Positions 23,029 to 35,338 are shown, counted from the stretch's first letter. The stretch is 64,000 nt of DNA from Aselliscus stoliczkanus (GCA_033961575.1 CM066734.1:79739001-79803000); one strand, 5' to 3'. Translations and numbers: made by a program. Notes: a model not told the origin generated them from the sequence alone.

Positions 23029-25181
23029 GATACAGTATGCCTAGTACAAAATAATTTTAAAATAAAACTTTAAAAATTTGTTTATAGAAGAATATGATGA
23101 ATGCACACTATTTTGAAGCAGAGAATGAAACTTCTACAGCATTTGATTTCAATGAAATTTTTAATTTTCACACTATGTATTGTTATCTATCTAGCTACGT
23201 CCCTATCTACCTATCTATCCATTCATCCATTTAGAAGAAATATGTTACATACCCTAAAAGAATTAAACAGAAGAACAGAAACTTTGTCACATAAGTAATC
23301 TAAATACTGTTTTACAAGGAAAAATTATTATATGTAAGTCAATTTTTTTGAAAAATATATTTTATACGACATACATTAACTAGGACACTGGAGAAATTCA
23401 ATAAATTTCATTCCCTTTTTAAGTTTAGGAGTTCAGTAGTGCACAGTTTGGGTTTCCATCATTTTATCCACTTTACAATTTTACAATTTTAAGGGTTATT
23501 TACATATTTAACATATTCACATTTAATTTTCCTATAATTTTGCCCTTCATCACAGATAACATTCCTTTACTTTCATGTAAATTACCTTTTTTCATTTTTT
23601 TCAGCCTGTATATGTGTTTATTTTTCTGCACTTTGAGAATCCTCACAGCAATTTTACAGTTCTTTCCTGTCAGCTTCAGTACTATTTGCTGCATTTTACA
23701 AGGACCATAAATTCTAACTAATTCTAATATTTAGCTTTTCTTAAAATTTTGTATTTTGACTTGACTTAAATTGCATGTAAAAAAAGTATCATTTAAATTC
23801 AGATATCTTCTTGCCAAAGCAAGTTGCTAGATACCATAATGATATAATGGCTGAGAAAATGTTTTAAATACTGTATAAACATCGATAAAGTAATCATTTA
23901 ATCAACATCAGCAGAAAAGTCATTATTTCTTTTATAGACTGAACATCCAGGGTTATCTAATCAATTCCAGTTCCTAACTTAATGTAAGATCCTCATCTTG
24001 AAAAAAATCACTATTTTTTCTTCTTGTATTTTCTGACTATAATTTCTAATCTAGACAGTCATACATGTATTGATGTCACAAAATGTAAATCAAGAAGAAA
24101 ATGCTAAAACAAATTACAAATTTGAAACAAATAAGTTAAAAATCAAGTGCATTTCTCAAAAAAACAATCCTTAGAGGAGACTGAAACTAAAGTTAAAACC
24201 TGCTGAAAGAAATTTTATATAAAAACTACATAAGATAGAGATAACTTTATTCACTCTCATGCTTAAAGAATATTCAGGCATTAAAAATTACTACAACCCA
24301 CTTTCTATAATGTTGATCTTTGATAGATGTGCAGCAATATTAACATTAAATCTAAGGTTTTGTAGTAGCTATTTGAAGTTAACAATGTTTGTGAAAATTG
24401 AGATTCCGTTGGTCTGGAATGTTAGTTACTGGGATAAAAAGTCTCCTTATTTTATTGATTGATTGATTGGGAGGTTTGCAAAGATTTTATGGTTTGTGTA
24501 ACCTGAGAATTTGCAACAGAGCAAAAGTCAACAAAATGTCTGCTCTGAATACAAATTCTTGTTTTACATGATGACCATGCCTTGAACAGATGGATGAAAA
24601 TAATTCTTTCTTGGCATTTAAGGTATTTATAATTAGTTCAAAATCAGTTTGTAGTTTTCACAGGCCAGCAAGTCAAAAGTAATAATAAAAATTAAAAAAA
24701 TAAAAATAAATATAGCAAATATTTATTAAGCACATCATTTTAAAAATAAACACTCATTTCCTACATCTAGTTCATCAGACAATTATTCTTTTATCTTTCA
24801 AACAAGTTAAAGTTATGCGAGCTAGAGTATGTTCTCCCAAAGGAATCTAACTCTTAGTGATTATTCAATATGCTTTCAATATGCTAAGGGAAGATTCACA
24901 GTGGAGCCAAATTAGGTTGAAAGATGTTACACAAGAAACCTAAAATCACACATTTAGGGCCAGTATTTTTCTGATGTGTGAAGGCAGTTTACTGAACACT
25001 TGTGACATTTAGATACTGTGATAGAAAAATCGACTTATACTAGTATTGCTGGTAGCTGAGTTTATACTGATGGAAGACTTAATTTTCACTATTCCTACCC
25101 AGTTCTTTAGACCTTTTCTTAGTTTTACCTTAGGTTGGAGAGCAAATGGAGCAAAATATAAAGGATTTACTGAGAAACGTA

Positions 25182-25183
<2 letters not shown>
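23029..25183. other. Intronic AT-rich stretch, nothing recognised
   Basis: Apart from an imperfect (CTAT)n/(ATCC)n run around 23195-23235, no repeat family or gene is recognisable. Confidence 0.45.

Positions 25184-25229
<46 letters not shown>
25184..25229. repeat. (AT)n microsatellite
   Basis: About 23 pure units; the source of the YIYIYI peptides in several frames. Confidence 0.98.
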
Positions 25230-25232
<3 letters not shown>

Positions 25233-26564
25233 ATGTTTTCTCTCATGGAATATAAAAATACATGTGAACATGCATTCAACATGGATAAAACATCTAGAAT
25301 GATCAGAATGATGCTTAGTGAATTATTCAACTACTTCATATAATCTAGGACACTCTTCAATGTTTCCCTCAGTTTTATTCATCAGAAGCAACTATGAACT
25401 CAACTGCATGCATTTTCTTACTCTTGAGTGATGACCACAAGATTTACCTGATATATCCAACAATTCAAATTATTTTAGCCAACACTTGATTACCAACAGA
25501 ATTCTCTTGTCAACCAGCCATTCTACAACTTATAAATTTTAAGTCTAATTCAGTTCAATCAAACACACCCTATATCATTGAGTATTGCAGACAATGATGT
25601 CCATACTGACCGAAGTCCACCTGAGGCACTAATAAAATGACAAGCTTACATTCTCGGGCTGAGAATTATGGCCAGGGAATAGCGGGAAGTTACAACTTGT
25701 TGGCTTTTAATACCTCCCCCAACCTCAGATCCTTTTTTTTTGTCAAAACAAGTTATACATTACTTACAGTCTTTGAATAATTATTGCCACATAATAGGTT
25801 GAATGATTAAATCAGTCATAGTTTATGTATGGATTTTATTTTACCAGAAAAGAAGGCTGCTGTGTTGATTTGTGTAAAAGTCAGTATTTGAGGAGAAAAT
25901 ATAGGGAAATTAGTAGTTCAAACAGAACTGTATTCCCTACTCCCTAATAATTACTCCCTAAAAATCCCAAGATTTTTATAGGGGAGGTAGATGTGTTTTC
26001 ATATGGTTGTACATAGTTCATAGTTATTCTAATTTTGATGAATGGACTTATTAAAGAAAAATGCATTTAATGCATTCTTGTTATAATAATAATATAAATA
26101 ATAAGAAAATACTTTTTCAGTCTGCAAAGAAAATTCTGCAGTGGTGCCAAACAAACAAATTAACAAACAAGGAAATAAAACCTGCCTGATTACATGCTGA
26201 ATTAAAAAACTTGAAGTAAACAAAACAATAAAAAATGTAGATTTGAGCTATAATAATTGCACTGTTTGTAATTATGAGATAAAAAAATATTTGCTACAAA
26301 TGGATTTGAGCCAGAAATGTATTTTAATGAAAAAATTCAATTAAAATATATATTTTTTTCCATCCATGAATGTGTCTACTAAGAAAGCCTTAGCCTTTGT
26401 TTGTTTAAAACTAAAAATAAAGCATGTTGAGATGTATTCTACTTCAAGTTCTAATGCTCTGGTTTGTGAGAAACTCTCTCAACAGATCTCAGGCAACTTA
26501 GCCCTCAGCTGTGGAGAGAACTGACAGAGCTCGGTCTAAGGTACATGATTTGGTTGGACATCAC
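25230..26564. other. Intronic stretch next to exon 5, nothing recognised
   Basis: AT-rich unique-looking sequence up to the exon 5 donor. Confidence 0.45.
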
Positions 26565-26570
26565 ACTTAC
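26565..26570 (-). other. EPHA5: 5' splice donor of EPHA5 exon 5
   Basis: Minus-strand GCAG|gtaagt, an essentially perfect U1-complementary donor. Confidence 0.92.
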
Positions 26571-26906
26571 CTGCTTGATTTGTGGTTACATTTACAGACA
26601 CATACTGCCGGGCTCCTGGACTCAAGTCGGACACTCCATTCACTGCCTCAATCTCAAAGGTATAGTTTGTGTGAGCGAGCAGGTCCACCATCATGACAGA
26701 GGTGTTTTTCAGGCCGATTTGCCGGGGGAGGTACCTGACATGACCTCCACACTCGTCACACACACCTGCATGGGAGATGCACTTCTTGCATGCAATATAA
26801 TATGACACATCTTTCCTTCCACCAGTGTCAGCAGGGGGAATCCATTCCAGAAAGACACTAGTTTCATTAACATTTGAGATGGCATTCCGAGGAGGTGAGG
26901 GGGGTC
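26571..26906 (-). CDS. EPHA5: EPHA5 exon 5: first fibronectin type III repeat of an EphA receptor tyrosine kinase
   Basis: This internal coding exon encodes the first extracellular fibronectin III domain of an ephrin-A receptor, a membrane tyrosine kinase used in axon guidance and cell sorting. On the minus strand it is bounded by ...gcaaaccag|GA and GCAG|gtaagt, is stop-free, and is 336 bp (112 codons), the usual size for this Eph exon. It starts and ends in phase 1; its first two bases complete Arg (A|GA) from exon 4. Visible residues include [18 protein letters not shown], the paired-cysteine stretch CKKC...CDEC typical of Eph FN3-1, and VNVTTNQA at the end. Potential N-glycosylation sites are NETS, NTSV, NYT and NVT. 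I assign EPHA5 rather than EPHA3, A6 or A7 because, from memory, [15 protein letters not shown] and [19 protein letters not shown] are the EPHA5 wording. Four residues appear to differ from my memory of human EPHA5. No frameshift or damaged splice site is seen. Confidence 0.95.
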
Positions 26907-26932
26907 CTGGTTTGCAAAAAAAAATATGTTGA
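26907..26932 (-). other. EPHA5: 3' splice acceptor of EPHA5 exon 5
   Basis: Minus-strand acceptor with a T-run followed by gcaaaccag. The pyrimidine tract is interrupted by gcaaa just before cag, so it is slightly weaker than the exon 4 acceptor. Confidence 0.88.
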
Positions 26933-28944
26933 GAAAAACATATATTAAGATGACAAAATTTACTACACAAATAGCTGGTCTGAAGAAGGGAAAAAAAATG
27001 ATTTGCAAACACAATCTTTTAATAGGGAGACTCAAAAAGACATAATTTGTAATAATCTTTAAAAATCTTGTTATAGATTTATAGAGACAATAGTAGGGCT
27101 TATACCATACAGAAATGACTTATCTTGGAATTGTTATAACACTAGTTGAGTAAAGCAGATATTTTGCTTAGGGTATATGTAAATAATTATGGGTTAAAAC
27201 TATATATGCAAAATAATGTTAGATAAAATTATATATTTAAAAAATTGCAAGTCCTTTGGCAAACACAATGAAAATATCCTCCTTGGGGACTAAATTAATT
27301 ACTTCCTAGTTGATACTTGTCCCTGAAACTTAGGAAGTAAACATGAAGGATTACTAAGCAATGAGAACAGATAAAAAGAGGATTTTTCAATGTACTTCTT
27401 GACCACAAATTCTGCAGCAAGTAAAAACATAGTCTTACCATAACTCAAAATCAACTGTATATCTACTCATAAATCACCACAGAATTAGAAACCATCCCTC
27501 ATATTTCAAGAAAACACTAGAATTTAAGTAGTTGGTCATCATCACAACTTGTAATTAAGTTTCGTTTCCTTTGATATTGTTTTTATACGGTGGCTCTCTG
27601 TAAATTATCAATTTTACTTAATTGGAAATCTGAAATTTATTTTTAAAATGACTCTAAAAAACTACAACAGGAAGAACAAAAGTATTCAGATCTTGAAGGA
27701 TCAGAACAAATTTATAATAAATAATTAATATCCATTGGCATGTTACTTCAACTATTTCTGAAACTAATGATTAGCATACTAAAGAGAACTAAAATTGATT
27801 ACATGTCAATTGTAACAAATGTACCACTCTGGTGAGGGAAGTTGATAATGGGGAGGCTGTGCATATGTAGGAACTATAGGGCAAATCTGAATCGTGTTTG
27901 CTGTGAAGTTAAAATTGGTCTAAAAAAATGAAGTATTTTAAAAAAATGGATTGCATAATGTCAAACCCTGTAGTTGATTTTCAGATACTTAGAGTTAAAA
28001 CTTTAGTTAGTTGTTAATATTATGTGATCAGGCTTTCTCAAAAAGAACATAAATTTATATATGTTTCAGACTTAATTAGTAAAGGTGTCTTGACAGGAAC
28101 TAAAAGACTGGTTACAGTTGAATGGTTAATCAACATAAATTAAGCAAATATAGAATGATTAACTCAGTTATATTAATATGTATTATCTGTTCTAAATACA
28201 GATATTAATATTAAGTTTAATTAATATTAATTCTACATAAAATTTATTAATCCTTGACTGTTGAGGACCAAATTTAAAAGTGATAGGAAAAGTACCTAAT
28301 ATTTACAAAATGTCATTTAAATTTAAAGGACCCCATAACCTAGGAGTTGCCATTTTTAACAAAACAATCCCCACCTTGGCAAAATTTATGGTTGAACCAT
28401 GTGAATTTTCCCATATATACAAACTCACACACTTCGATACAGAACCATTACTTTTAAGTTGAAACAATTGTAAGATGGAAATACAAATATTATTTTTATT
28501 ACATATTTTAGCTTATTTAATAATGGAAAGTTACAAAGAAAATGTGATTCCAGATCAAAATGTTACAGGTTTACTTCTGAGAAAAAGGTAAAATATACCA
28601 GAAATATGTCTAGTTCAGAAAGATATCAAACATGTGGGTTTTTCCTGCCAACTGAAATAGGCCTGCATATAACACCTTTCTTCTAAATCTGCAAAAATGC
28701 AGCAAAATCTTACTCTTCCTTTTCTCCTGACACTGCTACTAACAACCCCTCAATATTTGGGTGAGGCACATATGCCTTTGAAGTCAAAATGAAGCTCAAA
28801 TTCAAGTGAAAACCTAAAGTAGAAGTATAGGCTGATTAACTTGCACCTAATGAAATTCCACTGCCTGCTAACAGAAGTGATATACAAACCAAAGTAGAGC
28901 TGTGAGAAATACTCTTGATCTAAAATATTCATTCTGTTTTCCAG

Positions 28945-28989
28945 ACCATCTATGTGTGTGTGTGTGTGTATAATATATTAGGATTTGGA

Positions 28990-29039
<50 letters not shown>

Positions 29040-29110
29040 TTATATATATATACACACACACGCACATGTTTATACCTCATATATATACATATATGTGTAT
29101 CTGCATATAT
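28945..29110. repeat. Compound (TG)n-(AT)n-(CA)n microsatellite in intron 4
   Basis: A (TG)9 run, then about 22 AT units at 28994-29036, then (TA)n-(CA)n and tatatacatatatgtgtat. The ends are partly self-complementary. Confidence 0.93.
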
Positions 29111-30950
29111 ATAGTAAAAGGAGTTGAAACCATAAATTTAATTCCAAAGAGCCAAAGGGAAAGCAAATTTTTTTATATTCATCTAAATATCAATCAAGCC
29201 ATCTGTTCAAGGGATGATATGCACTATTTGTGGTAGCATGAATGCAACTAAAAACAGAACACATACACTCACAGATTATATATTAGAAAGGTCTCCTTCA
29301 TGAATCACAATAGTCTCTTTGAGAAATGCATATAAATTAGTGTTCTTTTGAGACAGTGTTAGAAATTCACACACTGCAGTCAGAGAATATATGAAGGCTC
29401 AGGTCCTAAAATGGGTACTGCGCAGCCTTTGCCACCAGAGAACTGGCTCTTCCCATCCCCAGACTTAATAAATTTACAGAAATGGAGACCCCCAAGTACA
29501 CTAAGACAGAAAAAGATCATAGCTCAGCCACTCAAAGCAAATAGTAATTATAAAATTAATGATGTTTAAATAATAATTCAAGACATGGTTTTTTTCCCCC
29601 TAATTTATCACTCTATTGCCTAGCGAACATTTTCCCCCACTATTTGGGCATTCTGTTGCTCTGAGTAATAGAAATAATCTCCACTGTGACCAAAATGCAC
29701 CACATTCAATCATAGTTCGTATAGCCTCTATTCAAATTTATCCTCCAAAAAGTGTATATAAAAATGTGATTTACTCCTTGAAGAGGAATTTTTTTATAAT
29801 TAGTAATCACCTAACCCATAAAATTATCAGTCCTGTGATAAAACAATGACTGTTAGCTAATCAATACAATGATTTAAGGAACTATGAAAATGTATTTCCC
29901 TGACATTATGAAATTCAGACACTGAAATTCAGATAAAATTTCAGTTTGTAATTATTTGATTAAAGCCATTGTACATATTTATATTTAATTCTAATGAATA
30001 CTAAATTTCACAAAACTTTTTCATCATCTTTGAGAGCAACTACAAGCCAATGGGATCTAAAATAGTAAAACATGGCAGGTCATGAAAATTGAATGTTATG
30101 CAGTGAGGGGATCCACTTCTCTCCTTTCATTTTCTGTTTCTGTTTGACTTATAGAGACCATGAATGTGGAAAAAGTTCACAAGTACTGTCATCAAACAAA
30201 TACATAGATTTGTTTCCTTCCCAGAAATATGTGGAACACTAGAAACACAAATTCACCAAAAGCATTAATGGAGGTGAGTGCATCTACTGCAAATGTTGTT
30301 ATTAGGTATTTAATATTCATCACTCTAATTCTATGATTACTTGATTATGTAATTAATAATAGACAAGGACACTTACTCATAAGAAACATGACAACTGCTT
30401 GAAAATCCCAGCTAAAATATTGGTTTTATATTTGGCTCAAATCTGTTTTGCCAACCCCCTGTTCTCCATGTTCTTGGAGTGTTTACTGTCTTTTATAAAT
30501 GACCTTCCCAGTGGCCTTTGCAGCTTAGCAGGGCAAGTTAGAACAAGAAGGCGAAAATGCCATTGACTGCATGTTTATATGACCAGAAAGCTGGGTTGGA
30601 AGAAGAAGAAGAAAATTTACCATGAACAGGGAAATGGATTGATCAAAGTCATGTTTGGCTACTAAGAACACTAATAGAAAACAAAAAAAAAATAAAAGGA
30701 AAAGTTCTACGTCAGTGTCTCAGATGTTGAATTTGAAATTAGGCAAAATGGATGCTTCTCAGAGTGAGCGATAAAAGAGCCTCAAACGTTTCAATGCTTA
30801 CTCAAGAAGATTGAAATGTGGTGAGAAACTATATTGGAAGATTAAACCACGATGCCTGTTTTACTGGAAATGGTAATAGAATGGAACAGGCTCTTCCATG
30901 CTCTTTCTTCAAACTGGTGAAAGTTAGCATCACCAAATATCCGTGGGGTT
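29111..30950. other. Intronic stretch between the microsatellite and exon 4
   Basis: AT-rich, no recognisable repeat. Includes a short (GAA)n run near 30600-30612. Confidence 0.45.
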
Positions 30951-30956
30951 CCTTAC
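30951..30956 (-). other. EPHA5: 5' splice donor of EPHA5 exon 4
   Basis: Minus-strand ACAA|gtaagg. It is a near-consensus donor in phase 1, matching the exon 5 acceptor phase. Confidence 0.9.
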
Positions 30957-31112
30957 TTGTGCATGCCATTGTGGGTGGATCAGACTCCCTCCTGAAATAA
31001 TCCTTTTCACAGACACAAGAGGTTGAAGCTTCCTCATGGGTATAACTGTGAGGTGGACATTTGCTGCAGCTCTGGCTGTGAGGTGAGGCTTTGAAGAACC
31101 CAGGTCTGCACA
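30957..31112 (-). CDS. EPHA5: EPHA5 exon 4: cysteine-rich (EGF-like) segment of an EphA receptor tyrosine kinase
   Basis: This internal coding exon encodes part of the extracellular cysteine-rich region between the ephrin-binding domain and the first fibronectin III repeat. On the minus strand it lies between the acceptor ...tttcttttgacag and the donor gtaagg. Its length is 156 bp, the standard size of Eph exon 4. It enters in phase 1 (TG completes a split codon, probably Val) and ends ACA A|, the split Arg codon that exon 5 completes. Residues read CRPGFFKASPH, then a C..CPPHSYTHEEASTSC.C run, CEKDYFRRESDPP and TMACT. The cysteine spacing C-x2-C-x12-C-x-C is the Eph/TNFR-like pattern. EPHA5 is favoured over paralogues by KASPH and FRRESDPPTMACT (from memory). 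It is separated from exon 5 by a 4,050-bp intron. The reading frame is intact. Confidence 0.95.
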
Positions 31113-31132
31113 CTGTCAAAAGAAATAAGAGA
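31113..31132 (-). other. EPHA5: 3' splice acceptor of EPHA5 exon 4
   Basis: Minus-strand sequence directly upstream of exon 4 reads ...ctcttatttcttttgacag, a pyrimidine-rich tract followed by the obligatory AG. Confidence 0.9.
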
Positions 31133-31474
31133 CTAAGCTTTTCCCTGGAACAGATGCAGTGTTTGTTCTGTGAATAGTGTCATTATTTTGACTAGTATAC
31201 ACAGATTACACATAATACAATTTTTGCATTAATTTCAATTTTTTGTATAAGCTTCTGAATCATAAATACCAGGCTATTCATTCAGAAAATCAAATATTTA
31301 AGTATTTAAATTAAATATCTTTGAAATGGTGTATATTTTTAATGATTTTTATGTTACAGGAGCTTATAAGAAGTTATATTAAAAAGGTAAATACTTATTT
31401 GTATTTAAAACTGACACAGTGCTTCGAATATAGTTTCTGTTTCCTCAATTAATACATCTTACATTGAAGAAATG

Positions 31475-31560
31475 CACATTTTCCATTATGCTCATAGAAT
31501 AATATGGTACAGAGTAGGTGCTCAAAATTTTTGTTATTAAATGAATGAATGAATGAATTA
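31475..31560 (+). mobile_element. MIR/L2-type 3' tail
   Basis: acagagtaggtgctcaaaat then ttgttattaaatgaatgaatg, the generic MIR/L2 terminal sequence. A second such tail lies at 31795-31862 (cacagtaggtgtttataaac). Confidence 0.55.
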
Positions 31561-31916
31561 GTAGTTGCCAAAAGCTTTATACGTTCTCTTAGATTAGGAA
31601 GAATGCATGACTGAGCTGGTGTATCATTCACATTATATTGTAATTTCAGGAGTTGGATTTTAGGCATTTGTTTTAGATTTTACTCCATTTTAGAATTTTT
31701 CATTGATTCAATATGCATTTATTCTAATATCAGTCATACAAATTATAATGGTCTATAAGGGTGGAAAGTACGTTTCATTTAACTTTGCATTAACGATGTT
31801 TATCACAGTGTTTGTGCACAGTAGGTGTTTATAAACTGCTATGTAGTGCATGAATGAATGAATTGCATGGCATGAAAATTGTAACTGAAGTATTAATAAT
31901 AAAGAAAATGTTCTCT

Positions 31917-32019
31917 TGGGCCGGCCGAGTGGCGCGGTGGTTAAGAGCTGGCTTGGGATGCCAGCGGCCCCGGTTTGGGTCCCACATATGAGGGCCAGTG
32001 ATATTGCCCTCAAAAAAAA
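31917..32019 (+). mobile_element. Short-form tRNA-derived SINE (103 bp) with perfect 12-bp TSD
   Basis: tgggccggccgagtggcgcg, ggttaagagctggcttggga, tgccagcggccccggtttgg, ending ggccagtgatattgccctc plus A-tail. TSD aaaatgttctct at 31905-31916 and 32020-32031. Confidence 0.95.
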
Positions 32020-32317
32020 AAAATGTTCTCTGATATTTTTGTTAATATTTCCAAGTTGATGGTCAGGTAAATAAGTGCTAATTAAGTAAGGCATTTTATT
32101 CTGTGCATTCTCTGGACTTTAGTATTTTTCTTTCTCCTCAGTGGCTAATAAAGTCAAATTTACATTTTCCAATTGCCTCCTATGGGCCAACTGAAGACCG
32201 ACGGACACTAAACCAATGGTTTGATTACTTTTTAGGGCTTAATATGCATAAAGCTAATCAACCATCTATATTATATTTGCATTTTAAAAATTCTCTCTCT
32301 CTGTCTCTCTGTATATG

Positions 32318-32319
<2 letters not shown>

Positions 32320-32363
<44 letters not shown>
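32320..32363. repeat. (AC)n microsatellite, left arm of an inverted repeat
   Basis: About 22 AC units. The arm continues into aggggggg...tgatgccaaaaaaatgta up to about 32397. Confidence 0.97.
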
Positions 32364-32365
<2 letters not shown>

Positions 32366-32469
32366 GGGGGAGTGATGCCAAAAAAATGTATGCACATGAC
32401 TTGTACTCATTTTTTGTTATAGGTATATACTGAGTATTACAATTTTAATATAGCTTTTCCTTTCTTAAA

Positions 32470-32491
32470 ATGTGTACATGGTTTTTTGGCA

Positions 32492-32536
<45 letters not shown>

Positions 32537-32538
32537 TG
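32470..32538. repeat. (GT)n microsatellite with flank, right arm of the inverted repeat
   Basis: About 20 GT units from 32494, preceded by atgtgtacatggttttttgg cac, the inverted counterpart of the sequence flanking the left arm. Confidence 0.93.
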
Positions 32539-33085
32539 TATAAACACTGATTCATGAATCAATAAACATTTGCTAAAACTCAAAGGTAAACTTATATTTC
32601 CATCAACATTTTTGATAGACATAATGAATTGGGACTAAGTTTCATGTCCCATAAGTGATATGGAGTTTTAGTAATCCATGCTAAGTCTTTTTTGCCATCA
32701 CCAAGAATAACCAGGATTTGATAAAACTGAGAAGTACTTTTTTCACTCGATCTAATTATAGCAATAGTAAAGCCTTAATGCTCTTATAAATTCAGAGAAT
32801 GTTAAGGTATTTGAAAGATAAGGAGAGCTTTTTGATAGTATTAGGGACATGCTTGTAGTTAAATGATTAGGCAAAGATTTAAAATATTATTTTTCTGATA
32901 ATAGGATTGCTGTAGCAGCTAGTACCCTTCTTAGTTAAGTTATCCAATTTTCTTCTTTTATCCTTTTATTCCCACTTTAAACATTGTTTGTTTTCAAACA
33001 CATATAGTGCCAATCTGCATATTTGAAATTATTTTATTAATCATGAAACAAAAGTTATTTATTTTCTCTTTAATGAGTGCCTTTT

Positions 33086-33211
33086 TTGTTTGTTTGTTTG
33101 TTTGTTTATTTGTTTTTGAGGGCAGTGTCACTGGCCCTCACATGTGGGACCCGAACCAGGGTTGCTGGCATCCCAAGCCAGTGCCCAACCACTGCGCCAC
33201 TTGGCCAGCCC
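33086..33211 (-). mobile_element. Short-form tRNA-derived SINE with perfect 14-bp TSD
   Basis: Minus-strand gggctggccaagtggcgcag ... gtgacactgccctc with a (CAAA)n-type tail. TSD aatgagtgcctttt at 33072-33085 and 33212-33225. Confidence 0.95.
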
Positions 33212-33359
33212 AATGAGTGCCTTTTAACTTAAAAATTTTCCATGATACCCTATATAAAACTGCTGTTCAACCCTCCATGGGAACTTTGGAAATAGAAAAC
33301 AATATAAATGAAGTAAAAACTTGATAAATGTATCTTTCTGTTCAATAGTTCAACATATT

Positions 33360-34180
33360 GATTTCAGCAAGTGTGGAGGGCTGGAAATTTTGCTTGGTAC
33401 TGGGTTATAGAGGTACTCAAGATAGACGTGGCTCTGTCTTTATGAGTCTTAAAGATATTTTGTAAATAATTATAAATATGAGTATGCTAGGGAAAAAAAA
33501 GAGCTATGGATGTGAACATCGACATCTAATTTAGACTGGAATGTAAAGAAGACTTTCCTAAGGAAGATGAATCTTTGCTGAGATGTAGAAGGTCAGGAAT
33601 ATTATCCAGTTTGAATAAGAGTACTGCAGTGCCTTAGAGGGAAAAATCCTTTCAAAGGATGAAAATGGATGGAGAACAAATAGGGAGATGGGAAAAACTA
33701 AAAAGATGATCAGGGTTGTAATAGGAATAAAGTGGTGGAGATAAAGTGAGACAAGAAAGAGGATACTAGTTCACAAACACCTTATAGTTTTTATTATTTG
33801 GGGGTTTAATTTATGATAAAAGAGCAGTCATTACAAAGTTATAATAAGCAGGGAAATAATAAGATCAAAACGGTGTTAAAGAGATCATTTCATAGCAGCA
33901 TGGATAAACAATTGGAAAGGAGCCTGAATGGAGGCAACTGGCCCTTTTGTTTCTGATGAATTGGTCCAGAATGAGACTCTGTTGCATGACAAGAGTGGTT
34001 CCAACTGTGACAGAGAAGAGAAGGCGAATTCAGCAGGTAAGTATGAGGTGAAATCAACAAGATTTCATGATATATTTAATGGGTCAGATGAGTAAGTGGG
34101 AAATCCTAAGAATGACTAACCTGCTTGGCTTAAAGTATACAGGAAATACTGGTGCCATTTTCTCAGATAGAAAACACTAG
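33360..34180 (+). mobile_element. Ancient LINE-like repeat, copy 4
   Basis: Phrases such as aagaagactttcctaaggaa, gctgagatgtagaaggtcag, ggagataaagtgagacaaga and gagatcatttcatagcagca follow the same order as copies 2 and 5. Diverged; boundaries approximate. Confidence 0.4.
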
Positions 34181-34682
34181 ATATGAAATGCATTTGCAGG
34201 AAGATAATGATTATGTTTAAAGCTTTATTTAATTTGAAGTAGTTGAAGAAATCCAAACAGAGGCATAAAGAGGAAAACTGTGGGGCTCAATGTTGTCCAA
34301 GAAAAATATCACAAAACCATAATTATTCATTGCCTTCAAGTCATGGCCCCAAATCCAAATGGGACATAGAATGCTTCTAGACAATCCTAGTATTATTCCC
34401 CTAGTTAATTTCAGTTACCAGCATCAACGTATTATGTAGCTTCTCTTCCTTTTAACTTCTTATAAAGCTCTGTTCCTTTGTGACTCTTAGTTGGGACATT
34501 TGTATGCTGAAGAAATAGAAATCATCAGAGAGGAACTTTTTAGTTTTCCTCCCTTTAAATCTCCAAACCTATATAGACTTGTACCCACCCTCACTATCTT
34601 AAATATCTTTATTTGAATTAGGAACCCATCTCTACTCTCTGAGAATTTTTCAAGTGTCTATTATCCATTTTACATGTCATTC

Positions 34683-34725
34683 TCATTCTCCCTCTCTCTT
34701 TCTCTCCCTCTCTCCCTCTCCCCAC
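34683..34725. repeat. CT-rich low-complexity tract
   Basis: ctcattctccctctctcttt-type pyrimidine run. Confidence 0.9.
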
Positions 34726-35338
34726 ATCCAAACATAATCATTCACATAATCCCAATACAATTTTCCAGAACTTTGGAATAAAAACAAAGTGAAACAAAAC
34801 AAAATAAATAACAACACAAGTATCAATCTCACTTGATCCCAATTCTCCCTGTAACTACCAAATACTTTTGTTCCCTTTTGAAATATAATTTCTTAAATTA
34901 TTTTTCTATACACACATCTCTCATTTTAAATCACACACTGGCACTTCCACTTCACTGAAACTACTCAATTACAACTGCTTTTGTTAAGATTGCAGTCATC
35001 TTGCTGCCATACTTATTTCTCAGCAGCATTTGATCAAGCCCTCTTTTTTCAGTTCATTTTACTATGAAATGCTAGAATAGCCTACAATTTTCCACAAAAT
35101 ATTTAAGAAATCCTTCAAATGTGGTCCCTGCAGCACTCCCTATCTCCACCAACACTAACCTACTTATAATTTCCTGTACTTAAGGAGCTCTCTATCAGTC
35201 TCTGAATATTGCAGGAAAAGCATTCCAGGTCATAGGACAGGAAGTGTAAGTCAGAAAAAAACAAAAAAGCTTGCAGTCCACAAAGTCCACAATAAATAAT
35301 TTGGATTTAATATGAATGCATTTGGAAGACACTGTGGG

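Larger units (their letters stand above)
1..26570 (-). other. EPHA5: EPHA5 intron 5 (partial, runs off the window)
   Basis: Everything below exon 5 is intronic because exon 6 (second FN3) is not present and no other gene is recognisable. The stretch is AT-rich and holds the repeats listed separately. All open frames here fall in repeats or low-complexity tracts. Confidence 0.85.
26907..30956 (-). other. EPHA5: EPHA5 intron 4 (complete, 4,050 bp)
   Basis: This complete intron lies between exons 4 and 5 and is bounded by gtaagg and cag. It contains a compound TG/TA microsatellite (28945-29110) and otherwise AT-rich sequence. I recognise no SINE or L1 in it, unlike the flanking introns. Confidence 0.9.

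Noticed and set aside
22599..23030. Several overlapping frames of 65-76 codons
   Set aside because: All lie inside a TSD-flanked SINE on the opposite strand; SINEs do not encode protein.
26571..31112. Assignment of the exons to EPHA3, EPHA6 or EPHA7
   Set aside because: The wording of the FN3 and cysteine-rich segments ([34 protein letters not shown]) fits EPHA5 and not the other receptors as I remember them.
26571..31112. Processed pseudogene of an Eph receptor
   Set aside because: The exons are separated by a 4-kb intron with canonical splice sites and matching phases, and both frames are intact.
31917..32019. tRNA gene (A and B boxes present)
   Set aside because: The tRNA-like head is part of a SINE with an A-tail and TSD, and no complete cloverleaf or CCA-ready end is present. 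The same applies to the other SINE copies.
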